Part shown: one piece after another, positions 18,152 through 27,504 of the stretch
Position numbering within the stretch: the stretch's first letter is position 1
Layout of the letters: each line of letters begins with the position of its first letter
Assembly: GCF_014287435.1 (NCBI RefSeq)
Contig: NZ_JACOPG010000004.1
Location: forward strand, 296,014 to 360,013
Reading direction: 5' to 3'
DNA from: Roseburia lenta
GTDB lineage: Bacteria; Bacillota; Clostridia; Lachnospirales; Lachnospiraceae
Length of the DNA: 64,000 nt
Translations under genes and position numbers: made by a program
The notes under the pieces: generated by a model
Seen by the model: only the letters and a program-made list of their open reading frames with translations
Databases searched by the model: none
Told to the model about the DNA's origin: nothing

Positions 18152-18961
18152 TTAGTAGATGCTATGTGGATGCGGCACACGGTGGAGATAGACCATATAT
18201 TCGTCAAATCCACAGGAGGCAAGAAAGCCCGGCAGACGGTCAAAGCCTAATGCAATATCGCTGGGGTTGTGTGCATCTGCACCGATCGTGATCAGTTTTC
18301 CGCCGAGTTCATGGTAGCGCTTTAGGATCTGCGGGCATGGATTTGGCACAGAAAGCCCACAGCGGAAGGCACCGGTGTTGACTTCCAGTGCAATATCATG
18401 TGCAATGAGAAAACGCAGGATATCATCGATCAGCGGCGCATATGGCGTGTAAGTATCGTAAGGCTGGGCAGGATCCTGCGGTCCATAGCGAAAGACATAG
18501 TCCAAATGCCCCAGAGCGTCAAAATTGTGAAATGCCGCCAGGTTCTCATAGACGGCCTGATAATATTCTGTATAGGCTTCCGCAGGATCGCGCCTCTCAA
18601 AATAAACAGGGTAGTAAGGATCTCGCGTATGTACGACATGCACAGAGCCGATGACATAGTCAAAGGCATAGGATGCAAGCAGATCGGCATGCTTTTGTGC
18701 AAGATGCGGTTGCAGACCCAGTTCCAAGCCATGAAGTACAAAGAAAGGCGCAGCCTCTTTTTGCAAAGCCGGCATGGCTTTTTCGCAAGCATCCAGATCC
18801 AGATCGAAAAGATGCGGTTCTTCCTTATAGTCTAAATCCAAGTGGTCTGTAAATGTAATGCCGGACAGACCCAACTGTCTGGCTTTTTCTATCATATCCA
18901 AAGGATCCGCGTCACTGTCACCGGAAAAATGACAGTGCATGTGATTGTCCCAAAGTTTCAT
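18152..18961 (-). CDS. PHP-domain phosphatase, histidinol-phosphatase (HisK) family
   Basis: 269-residue metal-dependent hydrolase. PHP-family metal ligands are visible: HMHCHFSGDS at the N-terminus, FTDHLD, HGLELG, GSVHVVH, LGHLDY and GADAHN near the C-terminus. The frame is open further upstream to a GTG at 18982, but GGAGG lies inside that extension, 10 bases before the ATG at 18961, so the ATG is the start. Members cleave histidinol phosphate or similar phosphomonoesters. No his genes are nearby, so the substrate is uncertain. Confidence 0.85.
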   Translation of the reverse strand: MKLWDNHMHCHFSGDSDADPLDMIEKARQLGLSGITFTDHLDLDYKEEPHLFDLDLDACEKAMPALQKEAAPFFVLHGLELGLQPHLAQKHADLLASYAFDYVIGSVHVVHTRDPYYPVYFERRDPAEAYTEYYQAVYENLAAFHNFDALGHLDYVFRYGPQDPAQPYDTYTPYAPLIDDILRFLIAHDIALEVNTGAFRCGLSVPNPCPQILKRYHELGGKLITIGADAHNPSDIALGFDRLPGFLASCGFDEYMVYLHRVPHPHSIY

Positions 18962-19085
18962 TGGCAAAGTACCTCCATTCACTTACCAATTATAGAAAAA
19001 TGTCGCATAAAATGCAACGAATCCGCAAAATGTCAGGACAGAGGAAAAACCTTAGTGAAAAAATTATCAAACTTTGTTTTTGGGG

Positions 19086-19114
19086 TTGAAATGTAGGTAG
19101 AAATTGGTTAAAAT
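19086..19114 (+). promoter_or_regulatory. Promoter of gapA
   Basis: TTGAAA (19086-19091), 17-base spacer, TAAAAT (19109-19114). Transcription should begin near 19121. Confidence 0.75.
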
Positions 19115-19125
19115 GAAGTCAGTTT

Positions 19126-19140
19126 GGGAATGTTATTCCC
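19126..19140 (+). promoter_or_regulatory. Inverted repeat at the gapA transcription start (operator or 5' stabilising hairpin)
   Basis: GGGAAT-GTT-ATTCCC, a perfect 6-bp inverted repeat with a 3-base centre, 12-26 bases after the -10 box. It would block polymerase if bound by a repressor, or fold as a hairpin at the mRNA 5' end. Confidence 0.5.
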
Positions 19141-19177
19141 TAGACATAGTATTTTTAAATCTTAGGAGGAATTTAAA

Positions 19178-20179
19178 ATGGCAGTAAGAGTAGCGATTAA
19201 TGGATTCGGCCGTATTGGTCGTCTTGCATTCAGACAGATGTTTGGAGCAGAAGGATATGAAGTAGTTGCAATCAACGACTTGACAAGCCCAAAGATGTTA
19301 GCACATCTGTTAAAGTATGATTCATCACAGGGTAAGTATGCTTTGGCTGATACAGTATCTGCTGGAGAAGATTCTATCACAGTTGATGGCAAGGAAATCA
19401 AGATCTACGCTTTCCCGGATGCAAACAATTGCCCATGGGGTGAATTAAAGGTAGACGTAGTATTAGAGTGTTCTGGATTCTACACAAGCAAGGAAAAGGC
19501 ACAGGCTCATATCAACGCTGGTGCTCGTAAGGTTGTTATTTCTGCACCTGCAGGAAATGATCTTCCTACAATCGTTTACAATGTAAACCATAAGACATTG
19601 ACTCCAGATGACAAGATCATCTCAGCAGCTTCTTGTACAACAAACTGCTTGGCACCAATGGCTAAGGCTCTTAACGATGCTTTCGGTATCAAGTCTGGTA
19701 TCATGAGCACAATCCACTCATACACAGGTGATCAGATGACACTTGATGGACCACAGAGAAAGGGTGACCTTAGAAGATCTCGTGCAGCTGCAGTTAATAT
19801 CGTTCCTAACTCAACAGGTGCTGCAAAGGCAATCGGTCTTGTAATTCCTGAGTTGAACGGAAAGTTGATCGGATCTGCACAGCGTGTTCCATGCCCAACA
19901 GGTTCTACAACAATCCTTGTTGCTACTGTTGAGAAGTCTTGCACAGTTGAAGAGATCAACGCAGCAATGAAGGCAGCAGCTACAGAGTCATTCGGATACA
20001 ATGAGGATGAGATCGTTTCTTCTGATATCATCGGAAGCACATATGGTTCAATCTTCGATGCTACACAGACAATGGTTGGAGAAGACAACTTAGTACAGGT
20101 TGTTTCTTGGTATGACAATGAGAACAGTTACACATCTCAGATGGTTCGTACAATCAAGTATTTCTCTGAGTTAGCATAG
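19178..20179 (+). CDS. gapA: Glyceraldehyde-3-phosphate dehydrogenase
   Basis: 333-residue glycolytic enzyme converting glyceraldehyde-3-phosphate to 1,3-bisphosphoglycerate. It has the NAD-binding start INGFGRIGR and the catalytic cysteine in AASCTTNC (Cys153). An Asp after strand 2 (INDLTS) favours NAD over NADP. The ribosome site TTAGGAGGAA is strong and codons look biased toward a highly expressed set. It heads gapA-pgk-tpiA; a terminator-like hairpin between gapA and pgk probably lowers expression of the later genes relative to gapA. Confidence 0.97.
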   Translation: MAVRVAINGFGRIGRLAFRQMFGAEGYEVVAINDLTSPKMLAHLLKYDSSQGKYALADTVSAGEDSITVDGKEIKIYAFPDANNCPWGELKVDVVLECSGFYTSKEKAQAHINAGARKVVISAPAGNDLPTIVYNVNHKTLTPDDKIISAASCTTNCLAPMAKALNDAFGIKSGIMSTIHSYTGDQMTLDGPQRKGDLRRSRAAAVNIVPNSTGAAKAIGLVIPELNGKLIGSAQRVPCPTGSTTILVATVEKSCTVEEINAAMKAAATESFGYNEDEIVSSDIIGSTYGSIFDATQTMVGEDNLVQVVSWYDNENSYTSQMVRTIKYFSELA

Positions 20180-20192
20180 TCCTAGCCAACAT

Positions 20193-20225
20193 GGGGTCCG
20201 GTCGTTGGGACCGGACCTCTTTTTT
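20193..20225 (+). terminator. Terminator-like hairpin between gapA and pgk
   Basis: 11-bp stem GGGGTCCGGTC / GACCGGACCTC (one G-T pair), loop GTTGG, six T. Only 24 bases remain before the pgk ATG, which is too little for a separate promoter, so pgk must depend on read-through. Confidence 0.85.
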
Positions 20226-20249
20226 ATTAAAAGAGTGGAGGATTTAATC

Positions 20250-21446
20250 ATGGGATTAAATAAAAAATCAATCGATGACATCAATGTAAAGGGTCTGCGC
20301 GTTCTTTGCAGATGCGACTTTAATGTGCCTCTTATTGATGGCAAGATCACAGATGAGAACCGTCTGGTACAGGCACTTCCTACCATCAAGAAACTGGTTG
20401 CTGACGGTGGCAAGGTGATCCTTTGTTCACATCTTGGCAAGCCAAAGGGAGAGCCGGTTCCGGAACTTTCTTTAGCACCGGTTGCTAAGAGACTTACAGA
20501 ACTCTTAGGACAGGAAGTAAAATTCGCAGCAGATCCGGAAGTTGTAGGACCAAATGCTAAGGCTGCTGTAGAAGCAATGAAAGATGGCGACATCATCTTA
20601 CTTGAGAACACAAGATACCGTGCAGAGGAGACCAAGAACGGAGACGAGTTCTCTAAGGATCTGGCATCCCTTTGTGATGTATTTGTAAATGATGCATTCG
20701 GTACAGCACACAGAGCACATTGCTCAAATGTTGGTGTGACAAAGTATGTTGACACCGCAGTTGTTGGTTACTTGATGCAGAAAGAGATCGATTTCCTCGG
20801 AAACGCAGTAGAGAATCCGGTTCGTCCGTTCGTTGCTATCCTTGGTGGAGCAAAGGTTTCTTCTAAGATTTCTGTTATCGAGAACCTCCTTGACAAGGTA
20901 GATACTTTGATCATTGGCGGTGGTATGGCATATACCTTTATGGCTGCACATGGCGAGCCTGTAGGAAAGTCTCTTCTTGAGAAGGATTACATGGAGTATG
21001 CACTTCAGATGGAAGAAAAGGCAAAGGAAAAAGGCGTTAAACTTTTGATCCCTATCGATACCGTTGTAGGTGATGACTTCAAGAACGACTGCAACTTCAA
21101 GGTCGTAGACCGTGGAGAGATCCCGGACGACATGGAAGGTATGGATATCGGACCTAAGACATGCAAACTCTTTACCGATGCGATCAAAGATGCAAAGACT
21201 GTTGTTTGGAACGGACCAATGGGATGTTTTGAAATGCCAAACTTTGCAAAGGGAACGATCGCTATTTGTGAAGCACTTGCAAATATCGATGGAACAACCA
21301 TTATCGGTGGTGGTGACTCTGCATCCGCAGCAAACAACCTTGGCTTCGGCGACAAGATGACACATATCTCTACCGGTGGCGGCGCATCTTTGGAATTCTT
21401 AGAGGGTAAGGAACTTCCTGGTGTAGCAGCAGCAAACGATAAATAA
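20250..21446 (+). CDS. pgk: Phosphoglycerate kinase
   Basis: 398-residue glycolytic kinase making ATP from 1,3-bisphosphoglycerate. Substrate residues appear in CRCDFNVPL and SHLGKPKG, and the C-terminal nucleotide region has the Gly-rich GGGDSASA. An in-frame TTG at 20205 exists within the preceding hairpin, but GTGGAGG precedes the ATG at 20250 and matches the usual N-terminus. tpiA follows 17 bases after the stop. Confidence 0.97.
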   Translation: MGLNKKSIDDINVKGLRVLCRCDFNVPLIDGKITDENRLVQALPTIKKLVADGGKVILCSHLGKPKGEPVPELSLAPVAKRLTELLGQEVKFAADPEVVGPNAKAAVEAMKDGDIILLENTRYRAEETKNGDEFSKDLASLCDVFVNDAFGTAHRAHCSNVGVTKYVDTAVVGYLMQKEIDFLGNAVENPVRPFVAILGGAKVSSKISVIENLLDKVDTLIIGGGMAYTFMAAHGEPVGKSLLEKDYMEYALQMEEKAKEKGVKLLIPIDTVVGDDFKNDCNFKVVDRGEIPDDMEGMDIGPKTCKLFTDAIKDAKTVVWNGPMGCFEMPNFAKGTIAICEALANIDGTTIIGGGDSASAANNLGFGDKMTHISTGGGASLEFLEGKELPGVAAANDK

Positions 21447-21463
21447 GAAAAGGGGTTATTATA

Positions 21464-22216
21464 ATGGCAAGAACAAAGATTATTGCAGGCAACTGGAAAA
21501 TGAACAAGACTCCAAGCGAGGCAGTTGCTTTGATCAACGAATTAAAGCCGTTAGTAGCGAATGATGACGTAGATGTAGTATTTTGTGTACCGGCAATTGA
21601 TATCATTCCTGCAGTTGAGGCTGCAAAGGGAACCAATATCCACATTGGTGCAGAAAATATGTATTTTGAGGAGAGTGGCGCTTACACAGGCGAGATCGCT
21701 CCAAACATGCTTACAGATGCAGGCGTAGAGTACGTGGTACTCGGACACTCAGAGAGAAGAGAATACTTCGCTGAGACAGACGAGACTGTAAATAAGAAGG
21801 TCTTAAAGGCATTTGAACATGGTTTGACACCGATCATCTGCTGTGGTGAGACTTTGACCCAGAGAAAACAGGGTATCTACATTGAATGGATCCGTATGCA
21901 GATCAAGATCGCATTCCAGAATGTCACAGCAGATCAGGCAAAGAAGGCAGTCATTGCTTATGAGCCAATCTGGGCAATCGGAACAGGCGAGACCGCAACA
22001 AGCGATCAGGCAGAAGAAGTATGCGGCGCAATCAGAAAATGCATCGCAGAAGTATATGATGAGGCTACAGCAGAAGCAATCCGCATCCAGTATGGCGGAT
22101 CTGTAAATGCAGGCAATGCTGCAGAACTTTTTGCAAAGCCTGACATTGATGGCGGACTTGTCGGCGGTGCTTCTTTGAAGGCAGATTTTGGCAAGATCGT
22201 AAATTATAATGCATAA
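21464..22216 (+). CDS. tpiA: Triosephosphate isomerase
   Basis: 250-residue TIM barrel. Catalytic residues are visible: Lys in GNWKMN, His in LGHSERR, and Glu in [11 protein letters not shown]; the phosphate-binding loops are YGGSV and GLVGGASL. It is the last gene of gapA-pgk-tpiA and is followed by a strong terminator. Confidence 0.97.
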   Translation: MARTKIIAGNWKMNKTPSEAVALINELKPLVANDDVDVVFCVPAIDIIPAVEAAKGTNIHIGAENMYFEESGAYTGEIAPNMLTDAGVEYVVLGHSERREYFAETDETVNKKVLKAFEHGLTPIICCGETLTQRKQGIYIEWIRMQIKIAFQNVTADQAKKAVIAYEPIWAIGTGETATSDQAEEVCGAIRKCIAEVYDEATAEAIRIQYGGSVNAGNAAELFAKPDIDGGLVGGASLKADFGKIVNYNA

Positions 22217-22246
22217 TGGCATCGTTACAACTGCTATTGTAACTCT

Positions 22247-22278
22247 AGGAGACATCCAATTCTGGATGTCTCCTTTTT
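22247..22278 (+). terminator. Intrinsic terminator after tpiA
   Basis: Perfect 12-bp stem AGGAGACATCCA / TGGATGTCTCCT, loop ATTC, then T-run. Confidence 0.93.
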
Positions 22279-22281
22279 CTC

Positions 22282-22310
22282 TTGTGACACTTCTTTATAT
22301 ATGCTAAAAT
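22282..22310 (+). promoter_or_regulatory. Promoter of the Sel1-CapA pair
   Basis: TTGTGA (22282-22287), 17-base spacer, TAAAAT (22305-22310), placed just after the tpiA terminator. Confidence 0.5.
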
Positions 22311-22376
22311 AAGCCGTGGTTAGGTGCGTATGGATCGAAAAGAAATGCGTATTTTTGACAGGAGGAATAGATACAA

Positions 22377-23504
22377 ATGAAGCGTGGACTTGTTATAGGA
22401 CTTATACTTACCGCCTGCTTACTGGCAGGATGCGGCAAAACAGATAAAAAAGAGACTAAGGAGACCGTCAAAGAAGTGGCAAAACAGGAAGTCTCCGACT
22501 ACGGTCAGTTGTCGATCAAGGAATTGGAAGTGCTGGGTGCGGATAACGATGAAGAAGCCATGATGGAACTGGCAAATCGTTATGATTATGGCAGTGAGGA
22601 CTGCGAACAGGATTTTACAGAGGCAAAAAAGTGGTATGAATCCGCAGGAGAAGTGGGAAATACCGATGCACTTTGTGTACTGGGATATTATGCCCTCAAC
22701 GGTATTACGCAGGATGTGGATCTGGACCAGGCAGCAGACTATTTCCAGACGGCGATCGATGCCGGAAGTGAGCGGGCATATGTAGGCTTGGCGCGCACAT
22801 ATCTGGCAGGTTATGGGGATGAGGCAGACAGACCTGCTAAGGCATATGAAAATATCAATCTTGCCTACCAAAAGGGCATTCCGGTAGGGCAGTATTATAT
22901 GGCTTATCTTTTAGAGAACGGTATCGGTTGTGCGCAGGATTATGCACAGGCGATGAGCATATATGAGCAGGTGGCAGAACTCAAAGACCTTACCATCTAT
23001 GACGCTTATCTTCCAAATGCTGCGGCGACGGATCTTGGCATGATGTATATGCGTGGTGAGGGCGTGGCACAGGATTATGAGGAAGCCATGAAGTGTTTCA
23101 AGACAGCGGCAGGCAAGGATTATGCCATGGCACAGTATTATATGGGACAGATGTTTGAAAACGGTTTTGGCTGCGATCAGGATTATAAGGAAGCCTTACA
23201 GTGGTATCAGAGCGCCGCAGATCAGGACTATGCTCCGGCTTTGAACCAGATCGGCTACCTTTACTATAATGGATTTGGCGTGGAAACAGATATTGATCAG
23301 GCAATCTATTATCAGAAACTGGCTGCTATGCAGGGTTATGCGGTTGCACAGATCAATTTGGGATATTTGTTTGAAAACGGTATTGGAGTAGAGCAGAACT
23401 ACAGCACGGCACTGGCATACTATCGCATGGCGGCAGATCAGGATAATGAGGGTGCCAAGGAAGCAGTCGTGCGTGTGCTCAAACTGATGGATGAAAAAGA
23501 GTAA
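22377..23504 (+). CDS. Sel1-repeat lipoprotein
   Basis: 375-residue exported protein. The N-terminus is a lipoprotein signal peptide with lipobox LLAGC (Cys19), so the mature protein should be anchored on the outer face of the membrane. After a short charged linker, the rest is a solenoid of about eight Sel1/TPR-like repeats of roughly 36 residues, with phrases such as YYMGQMFENGFGCDQDYKEAL. Such solenoids mediate protein-protein contacts; there are no catalytic motifs. The last 14 bases overlap the next gene, implying translational coupling and a shared function. Confidence 0.9.
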   Translation: MKRGLVIGLILTACLLAGCGKTDKKETKETVKEVAKQEVSDYGQLSIKELEVLGADNDEEAMMELANRYDYGSEDCEQDFTEAKKWYESAGEVGNTDALCVLGYYALNGITQDVDLDQAADYFQTAIDAGSERAYVGLARTYLAGYGDEADRPAKAYENINLAYQKGIPVGQYYMAYLLENGIGCAQDYAQAMSIYEQVAELKDLTIYDAYLPNAAATDLGMMYMRGEGVAQDYEEAMKCFKTAAGKDYAMAQYYMGQMFENGFGCDQDYKEALQWYQSAADQDYAPALNQIGYLYYNGFGVETDIDQAIYYQKLAAMQGYAVAQINLGYLFENGIGVEQNYSTALAYYRMAADQDNEGAKEAVVRVLKLMDEKE

Positions 23505-24912
23505 GAATTACGTGGGCATCGTGGCGGCGGTCTTTGTGATCGCCATGATCGCTTTGGTCTGGTATCTGCTCTTTGGGGCAGACTTTATCCGGCGTGCACA
23601 AAAGTCCGACGGACAGGAAGAGAAGCAGGAGGAGACCACGGAAAAGGAAGAACTTTTAAACATTTCCAACGTGGATCAGGCCTATGATGCCATACTCAAC
23701 AAAAGTACAAAAGAATTTATAGGAAACCATCCGATCGACGAGGAGTTTCTTTCCTGGTTCACCGGCAACTATGGTATAGAGCAGTTGGAAAAGATCGCTT
23801 CTTATGCCCAGTTGGACGATGGAGAGATTTGGTACGAAATCACAGGGAACAGTATCCATGTTTTGTGGTATGATTATTGTATGGAGACTGGGATCCAGCA
23901 GTATGCCTATGACAAGACGTATGTTAAAGAGTGTCAGGATGCAGATCGTATCGTGCTGGATTTTACCGGTGATTTTTCTCTGGCTGAGGGCGTGGGGACG
24001 ACAGACTATTATCACAGTGTGGGGGATGATATCACCAAATGCCTGGGGGCAGATCTGCGTCAGGAAATGCTTAATGCAGATATCATGACCATCAACAACG
24101 AGTTTGTCTACTCGACACGTGGACAGGCACTGGCGGGAAAAGCCTATACCTTCCGCGGAGATCCAAAGACCTGCCAGAACCTCGTGCTCCTGGGCGTAGA
24201 TGTCGCGGGACTTGCCAACAATCATGTCTATGACTTTGGAGAAAATGCCTTTTTGGATACCTTAGATACCTTAAAGGCGCAGAATATCCCTTATATCGGT
24301 GCCGGCAGGAACCTGGAGGAGGCATCGGAGCCGATTTTTTTCATTGCAAACGGCAAGAAGATCGCCATCGTGGCGGCGACCCAGATCGAGCGGAGCACCA
24401 AATACACCAAGGAAGCGACCGAGGACAGTCCCGGAGTCCTAAAGACTTTGGACTCGGCGAAATATGTAGCCCAGATCGCACAGGCAAAGCAAAATGCCGA
24501 TTATGTGATCTGCTATGTGCATTGGGGCACGGAACACACACATCAATACGGCAGTGACCAGGTCAAACTGGCAAAAGATTTTGTGGCGGCAGGAGCGGAT
24601 GCCATCATAGGCGCTCATCCGCACTGTTTGCAGGGGGCAGACATCATGGATGGTGTTCCGGTCTTTTACAGTCTGGGAAATTTCTATTTTTCGCAGGAAG
24701 CAGAAATGCCGGATGATTATGATACTGCCATGGCACAGATCATCATTGATGATTCCGGGACACTGAGTGCAAGACTCCTGCCGTGTCATTTTTCGGGAGG
24801 AAATCTGGAACTGGTATCCGACCCGGAAAAATACCGCCAGATCCTTGCTGATGTAGAAGGATATTCGGACCAGATAGCTTTTGATGGTGACGGCTATCTA
24901 CTTGTCCATTAG
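23491..24912 (+). CDS. CapA-family membrane-anchored protein (metallophosphoesterase-like fold)
   Basis: 473 residues. It has an N-terminal membrane anchor (about 8-30), an acidic linker, a region of unknown fold (about 60-160), then a CapA/PgsA-type domain. Domain motifs seen: FTGDFSL, GLANNHVYDFG, VHWGTEH, IGAHPHCLQG and YSLGNF, which supply the metal ligands in related folds. CapA proteins take part in poly-gamma-glutamate capsule assembly, but no capB, capC or pgs genes are here, so that role is not supported. Overlap with the Sel1 lipoprotein suggests an extracytoplasmic complex of the two. Confidence 0.87.
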   Translation: MKKSKNYVGIVAAVFVIAMIALVWYLLFGADFIRRAQKSDGQEEKQEETTEKEELLNISNVDQAYDAILNKSTKEFIGNHPIDEEFLSWFTGNYGIEQLEKIASYAQLDDGEIWYEITGNSIHVLWYDYCMETGIQQYAYDKTYVKECQDADRIVLDFTGDFSLAEGVGTTDYYHSVGDDITKCLGADLRQEMLNADIMTINNEFVYSTRGQALAGKAYTFRGDPKTCQNLVLLGVDVAGLANNHVYDFGENAFLDTLDTLKAQNIPYIGAGRNLEEASEPIFFIANGKKIAIVAATQIERSTKYTKEATEDSPGVLKTLDSAKYVAQIAQAKQNADYVICYVHWGTEHTHQYGSDQVKLAKDFVAAGADAIIGAHPHCLQGADIMDGVPVFYSLGNFYFSQEAEMPDDYDTAMAQIIIDDSGTLSARLLPCHFSGGNLELVSDPEKYRQILADVEGYSDQIAFDGDGYLLVH

Positions 24913-24951
24913 TTCAAGTGTAAAGTGCATGTTTTTTAGTTATTGTGTCCA

Positions 24952-24981
24952 TTGATTTTTACCATGAAATCGGGATAGAAT
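24952..24981 (+). promoter_or_regulatory. Promoter of gpmI
   Basis: TTGATT (24952-24957), 18-base spacer, TAGAAT (24976-24981), 32 bases before the ATG. Confidence 0.6.
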
Positions 24982-25013
24982 AAATATAATTTCAGAGAAA
25001 AGAGGAAAAGAGA

Positions 25014-26555
25014 ATGAGCAAGAAGCCAGTTGTTTTAATGATCTTAGATGGATTTGGTCTGAATGACAGACACGAAGCAAATGCCGTATATGAGGCAAAT
25101 ACACCAAATATCGATAGTTTGATGCAGAACTATCCTTATGTTAAGGGAAATGCCAGCGGACTTGCGGTTGGACTCCCGGACGGACAGATGGGAAACTCTG
25201 AGGTAGGACACCTGAATATGGGCGCAGGACGTATCGTATATCAGGAACTGACCCGTATTACCAAAGAAATCGAGGACGGAGATTTCTTCCAGAATGAGGC
25301 TTTGAAAAAAGCAATGGAGAATGCTAAGGCAAAGGATTCTGCCCTTCATTTATTCGGACTTTTATCAGATGGTGGTGTGCACAGCCACATTACCCATTTA
25401 TATGGATTGCTCGAGATGGCAAAGCGCGAGGGCTTGAGCAAGGTTTATGTCCATGGATTTATGGACGGCCGTGACACAGCACCGACCAGTGGTATTGAGT
25501 ATGTCAAGGCTTTAGAAGAGGAGATGGCAAAGATCGGTGTCGGTAAGATCGCCAGTCTTTCCGGTCGTTATTATGCCATGGATCGTGACAATCGTTGGGA
25601 TCGTGTGGAAAAGGCCTACCGTGTACTTACTCTTGGCGAGGGCAATACAGCAAGCGATGCTGTCAGTGCTATGCAGGCATCCTATGATGATGGCAAGACG
25701 GATGAGTTTGTGATCCCGACCGTGATCACAGAAGATGGTCAGGCGATCGGCAAGGTATCCGCAGATGACAGCGTGATCTTCTTTAACTTCCGCCCGGATC
25801 GTGCGAGAGAGATCACAAGAGCCTTCTGCAGTGATGATTTTGACGGATTTGACAGAGGTCAGCGTCTGCCGCTTACCTATGTATGCTTTACCGAGTATGA
25901 TGTGACAATCCCGAATAAGGAGATCGCTTTCCACAAGGTAGAGTTACACAATACTTTCGGCGAATTTTTAGCAGCACATGGAAAGACCCAGGCAAGAATT
26001 GCCGAGACAGAAAAGTATGCGCATGTTACTTTCTTCTTCAACGGTGGTGTAGAGGAGCCGAACCCGGGCGAAGACCGCATCCTTGTAAAGTCTCCAAAGG
26101 TTGCAACTTATGATCTTCAGCCGGAAATGAGTGCTTATGAAGTATGTGACAAATTATGTGATGCGATCACTTCTGACAAATATGATGTGATCATCATCAA
26201 TTTTGCAAATCCGGACATGGTAGGTCATACCGGCGTTGAGGCAGCAGCCATCAAAGCGGTAGAAGCCGTTGACTCCTGTGTGGGACGTGCAGTAGAAGCC
26301 TTGAAGTCTGTAGACGGCACCATGTTCATCTGTGCAGATCATGGTAACTGCGAGCAGTTAGTAAACTACGAGACAGGTGAGCCGCTGACCGCACACACGA
26401 CCAATCCGGTACCATTCATCCTGGTAAACGCAGATCCTTCCTATGGTCTTCGTGAAAATGGATGCTTAGCAGATATCATTCCGACCCTCATCGAACTGAT
26501 GGGTATGGAACAGCCGGAAGAAATGACAGGCAAGTCACTTTTGATCAAAAAGTAA
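25014..26555 (+). CDS. gpmI: 2,3-bisphosphoglycerate-independent phosphoglycerate mutase
   Basis: 513-residue Mn-dependent mutase interconverting 3- and 2-phosphoglycerate. It belongs to the alkaline phosphatase superfamily: metal ligands in LMILDGFG near the start, the phosphorylated Ser in QMGNSEVGH (about residue 62), HGFMDGRD, and late ligands in FANPDMVGHTG and CADHGN. It is transcribed on its own promoter rather than with gapA-pgk-tpiA. Confidence 0.97.
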   Translation: MSKKPVVLMILDGFGLNDRHEANAVYEANTPNIDSLMQNYPYVKGNASGLAVGLPDGQMGNSEVGHLNMGAGRIVYQELTRITKEIEDGDFFQNEALKKAMENAKAKDSALHLFGLLSDGGVHSHITHLYGLLEMAKREGLSKVYVHGFMDGRDTAPTSGIEYVKALEEEMAKIGVGKIASLSGRYYAMDRDNRWDRVEKAYRVLTLGEGNTASDAVSAMQASYDDGKTDEFVIPTVITEDGQAIGKVSADDSVIFFNFRPDRAREITRAFCSDDFDGFDRGQRLPLTYVCFTEYDVTIPNKEIAFHKVELHNTFGEFLAAHGKTQARIAETEKYAHVTFFFNGGVEEPNPGEDRILVKSPKVATYDLQPEMSAYEVCDKLCDAITSDKYDVIIINFANPDMVGHTGVEAAAIKAVEAVDSCVGRAVEALKSVDGTMFICADHGNCEQLVNYETGEPLTAHTTNPVPFILVNADPSYGLRENGCLADIIPTLIELMGMEQPEEMTGKSLLIKK

Positions 26556-26624
26556 GATCCGCCTGTATTTTGCAGGCGTATATCATAAAAGCATAAATAA
26601 TTAAGGATAATGGAGGAAAGACAA

Positions 26625-27491
26625 ATGAAACCAATGAAAGAAGGCAAGGTCCGCGAAGTTTACGATAATGGTGACAGCATCATCATGGTAGCCACCGATC
26701 GTATCTCTGCATTTGACGTGATCTTAAAGAACAAGATCGTAGACAAGGGAGCAATCCTGACACAGATGTCCAAGTTCTGGTTCGATTACACCAAGGATAT
26801 CGTTCCAAACCACATGATCTCAGTGGATGTGAAAGATATGCCGGAGTTCTTCCAGAATAAGGAATATGAAGGAAAGAGCATGATGTGTAAAAAGTTGCAG
26901 ATGATTCCGATCGAATGTATCGTCCGTGGTTACATCACAGGAAGCGGCTGGGCTAGTTATCAGGAGAACGGCACAGTATGCGGCATCACCCTTCCGGTTG
27001 GTTTACAGGAGTCTGAAAAATTGCCGGAACCGATCTATACACCGTCAACAAAGGCTGAGATCGGTCTGCATGATGAAAATATTTCTTACGAACAGTCTGT
27101 AGAAGTATTGGAAAAGGCTTTCCCGGGCAAGGGAGAGGAATATGCTTCCAAGATCAAGGAATATACACTTGCACTTTACAAGAAATGTGCAGACTATGCA
27201 CTTACCAAGGGCATCATCATTGCAGATACCAAGTTTGAGTTTGGTCTGGATGAGGATGGCAATGTCGTTTTGGCTGATGAGATGCTGACACCGGATTCTT
27301 CCAGATTCTGGCCATTGGAGGGCTATCAGGCAGGACAGGGACAGCCTTCTTTTGACAAGCAGTTTGTAAGAAACTGGTTAAAGGCAAATCCGGACAGCGA
27401 TTATCTGCTTCCCCAGGATGTCATTGACAAGACCATCGCAAAATACAAAGAAGCATTTGAAATGCTGACAGGAAAGAAATTTGGAGCGTAG
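26625..27491 (+). CDS. purC: Phosphoribosylaminoimidazole-succinocarboxamide synthase (SAICAR synthetase)
   Basis: 288-residue enzyme of de novo purine synthesis. The N-terminus GKVREVYDNGD, the motif ECIVRGYITGSGW and the C-terminal ADEMLTPDSSRFW are family signatures. An upstream in-frame ATG at 26610 carries the GGAGG within it, so the start is ATG 26625. It is longer than the 237-residue E. coli form and closer to the yeast-like type. purF starts 13 bases after the stop; no PurR box or purine riboswitch is visible in the short gap after gpmI. Confidence 0.95.
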   Translation: MKPMKEGKVREVYDNGDSIIMVATDRISAFDVILKNKIVDKGAILTQMSKFWFDYTKDIVPNHMISVDVKDMPEFFQNKEYEGKSMMCKKLQMIPIECIVRGYITGSGWASYQENGTVCGITLPVGLQESEKLPEPIYTPSTKAEIGLHDENISYEQSVEVLEKAFPGKGEEYASKIKEYTLALYKKCADYALTKGIIIADTKFEFGLDEDGNVVLADEMLTPDSSRFWPLEGYQAGQGQPSFDKQFVRNWLKANPDSDYLLPQDVIDKTIAKYKEAFEMLTGKKFGA

Positions 27492-27504
27492 ACAGGAGAT
27501 GCAG

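Noticed and set aside
26560..26578. Hairpin CGCCTG / CAGGCG after gpmI as a terminator
   Set aside because: Only a 6-bp stem and no T-run follows, so it was not called a terminator.
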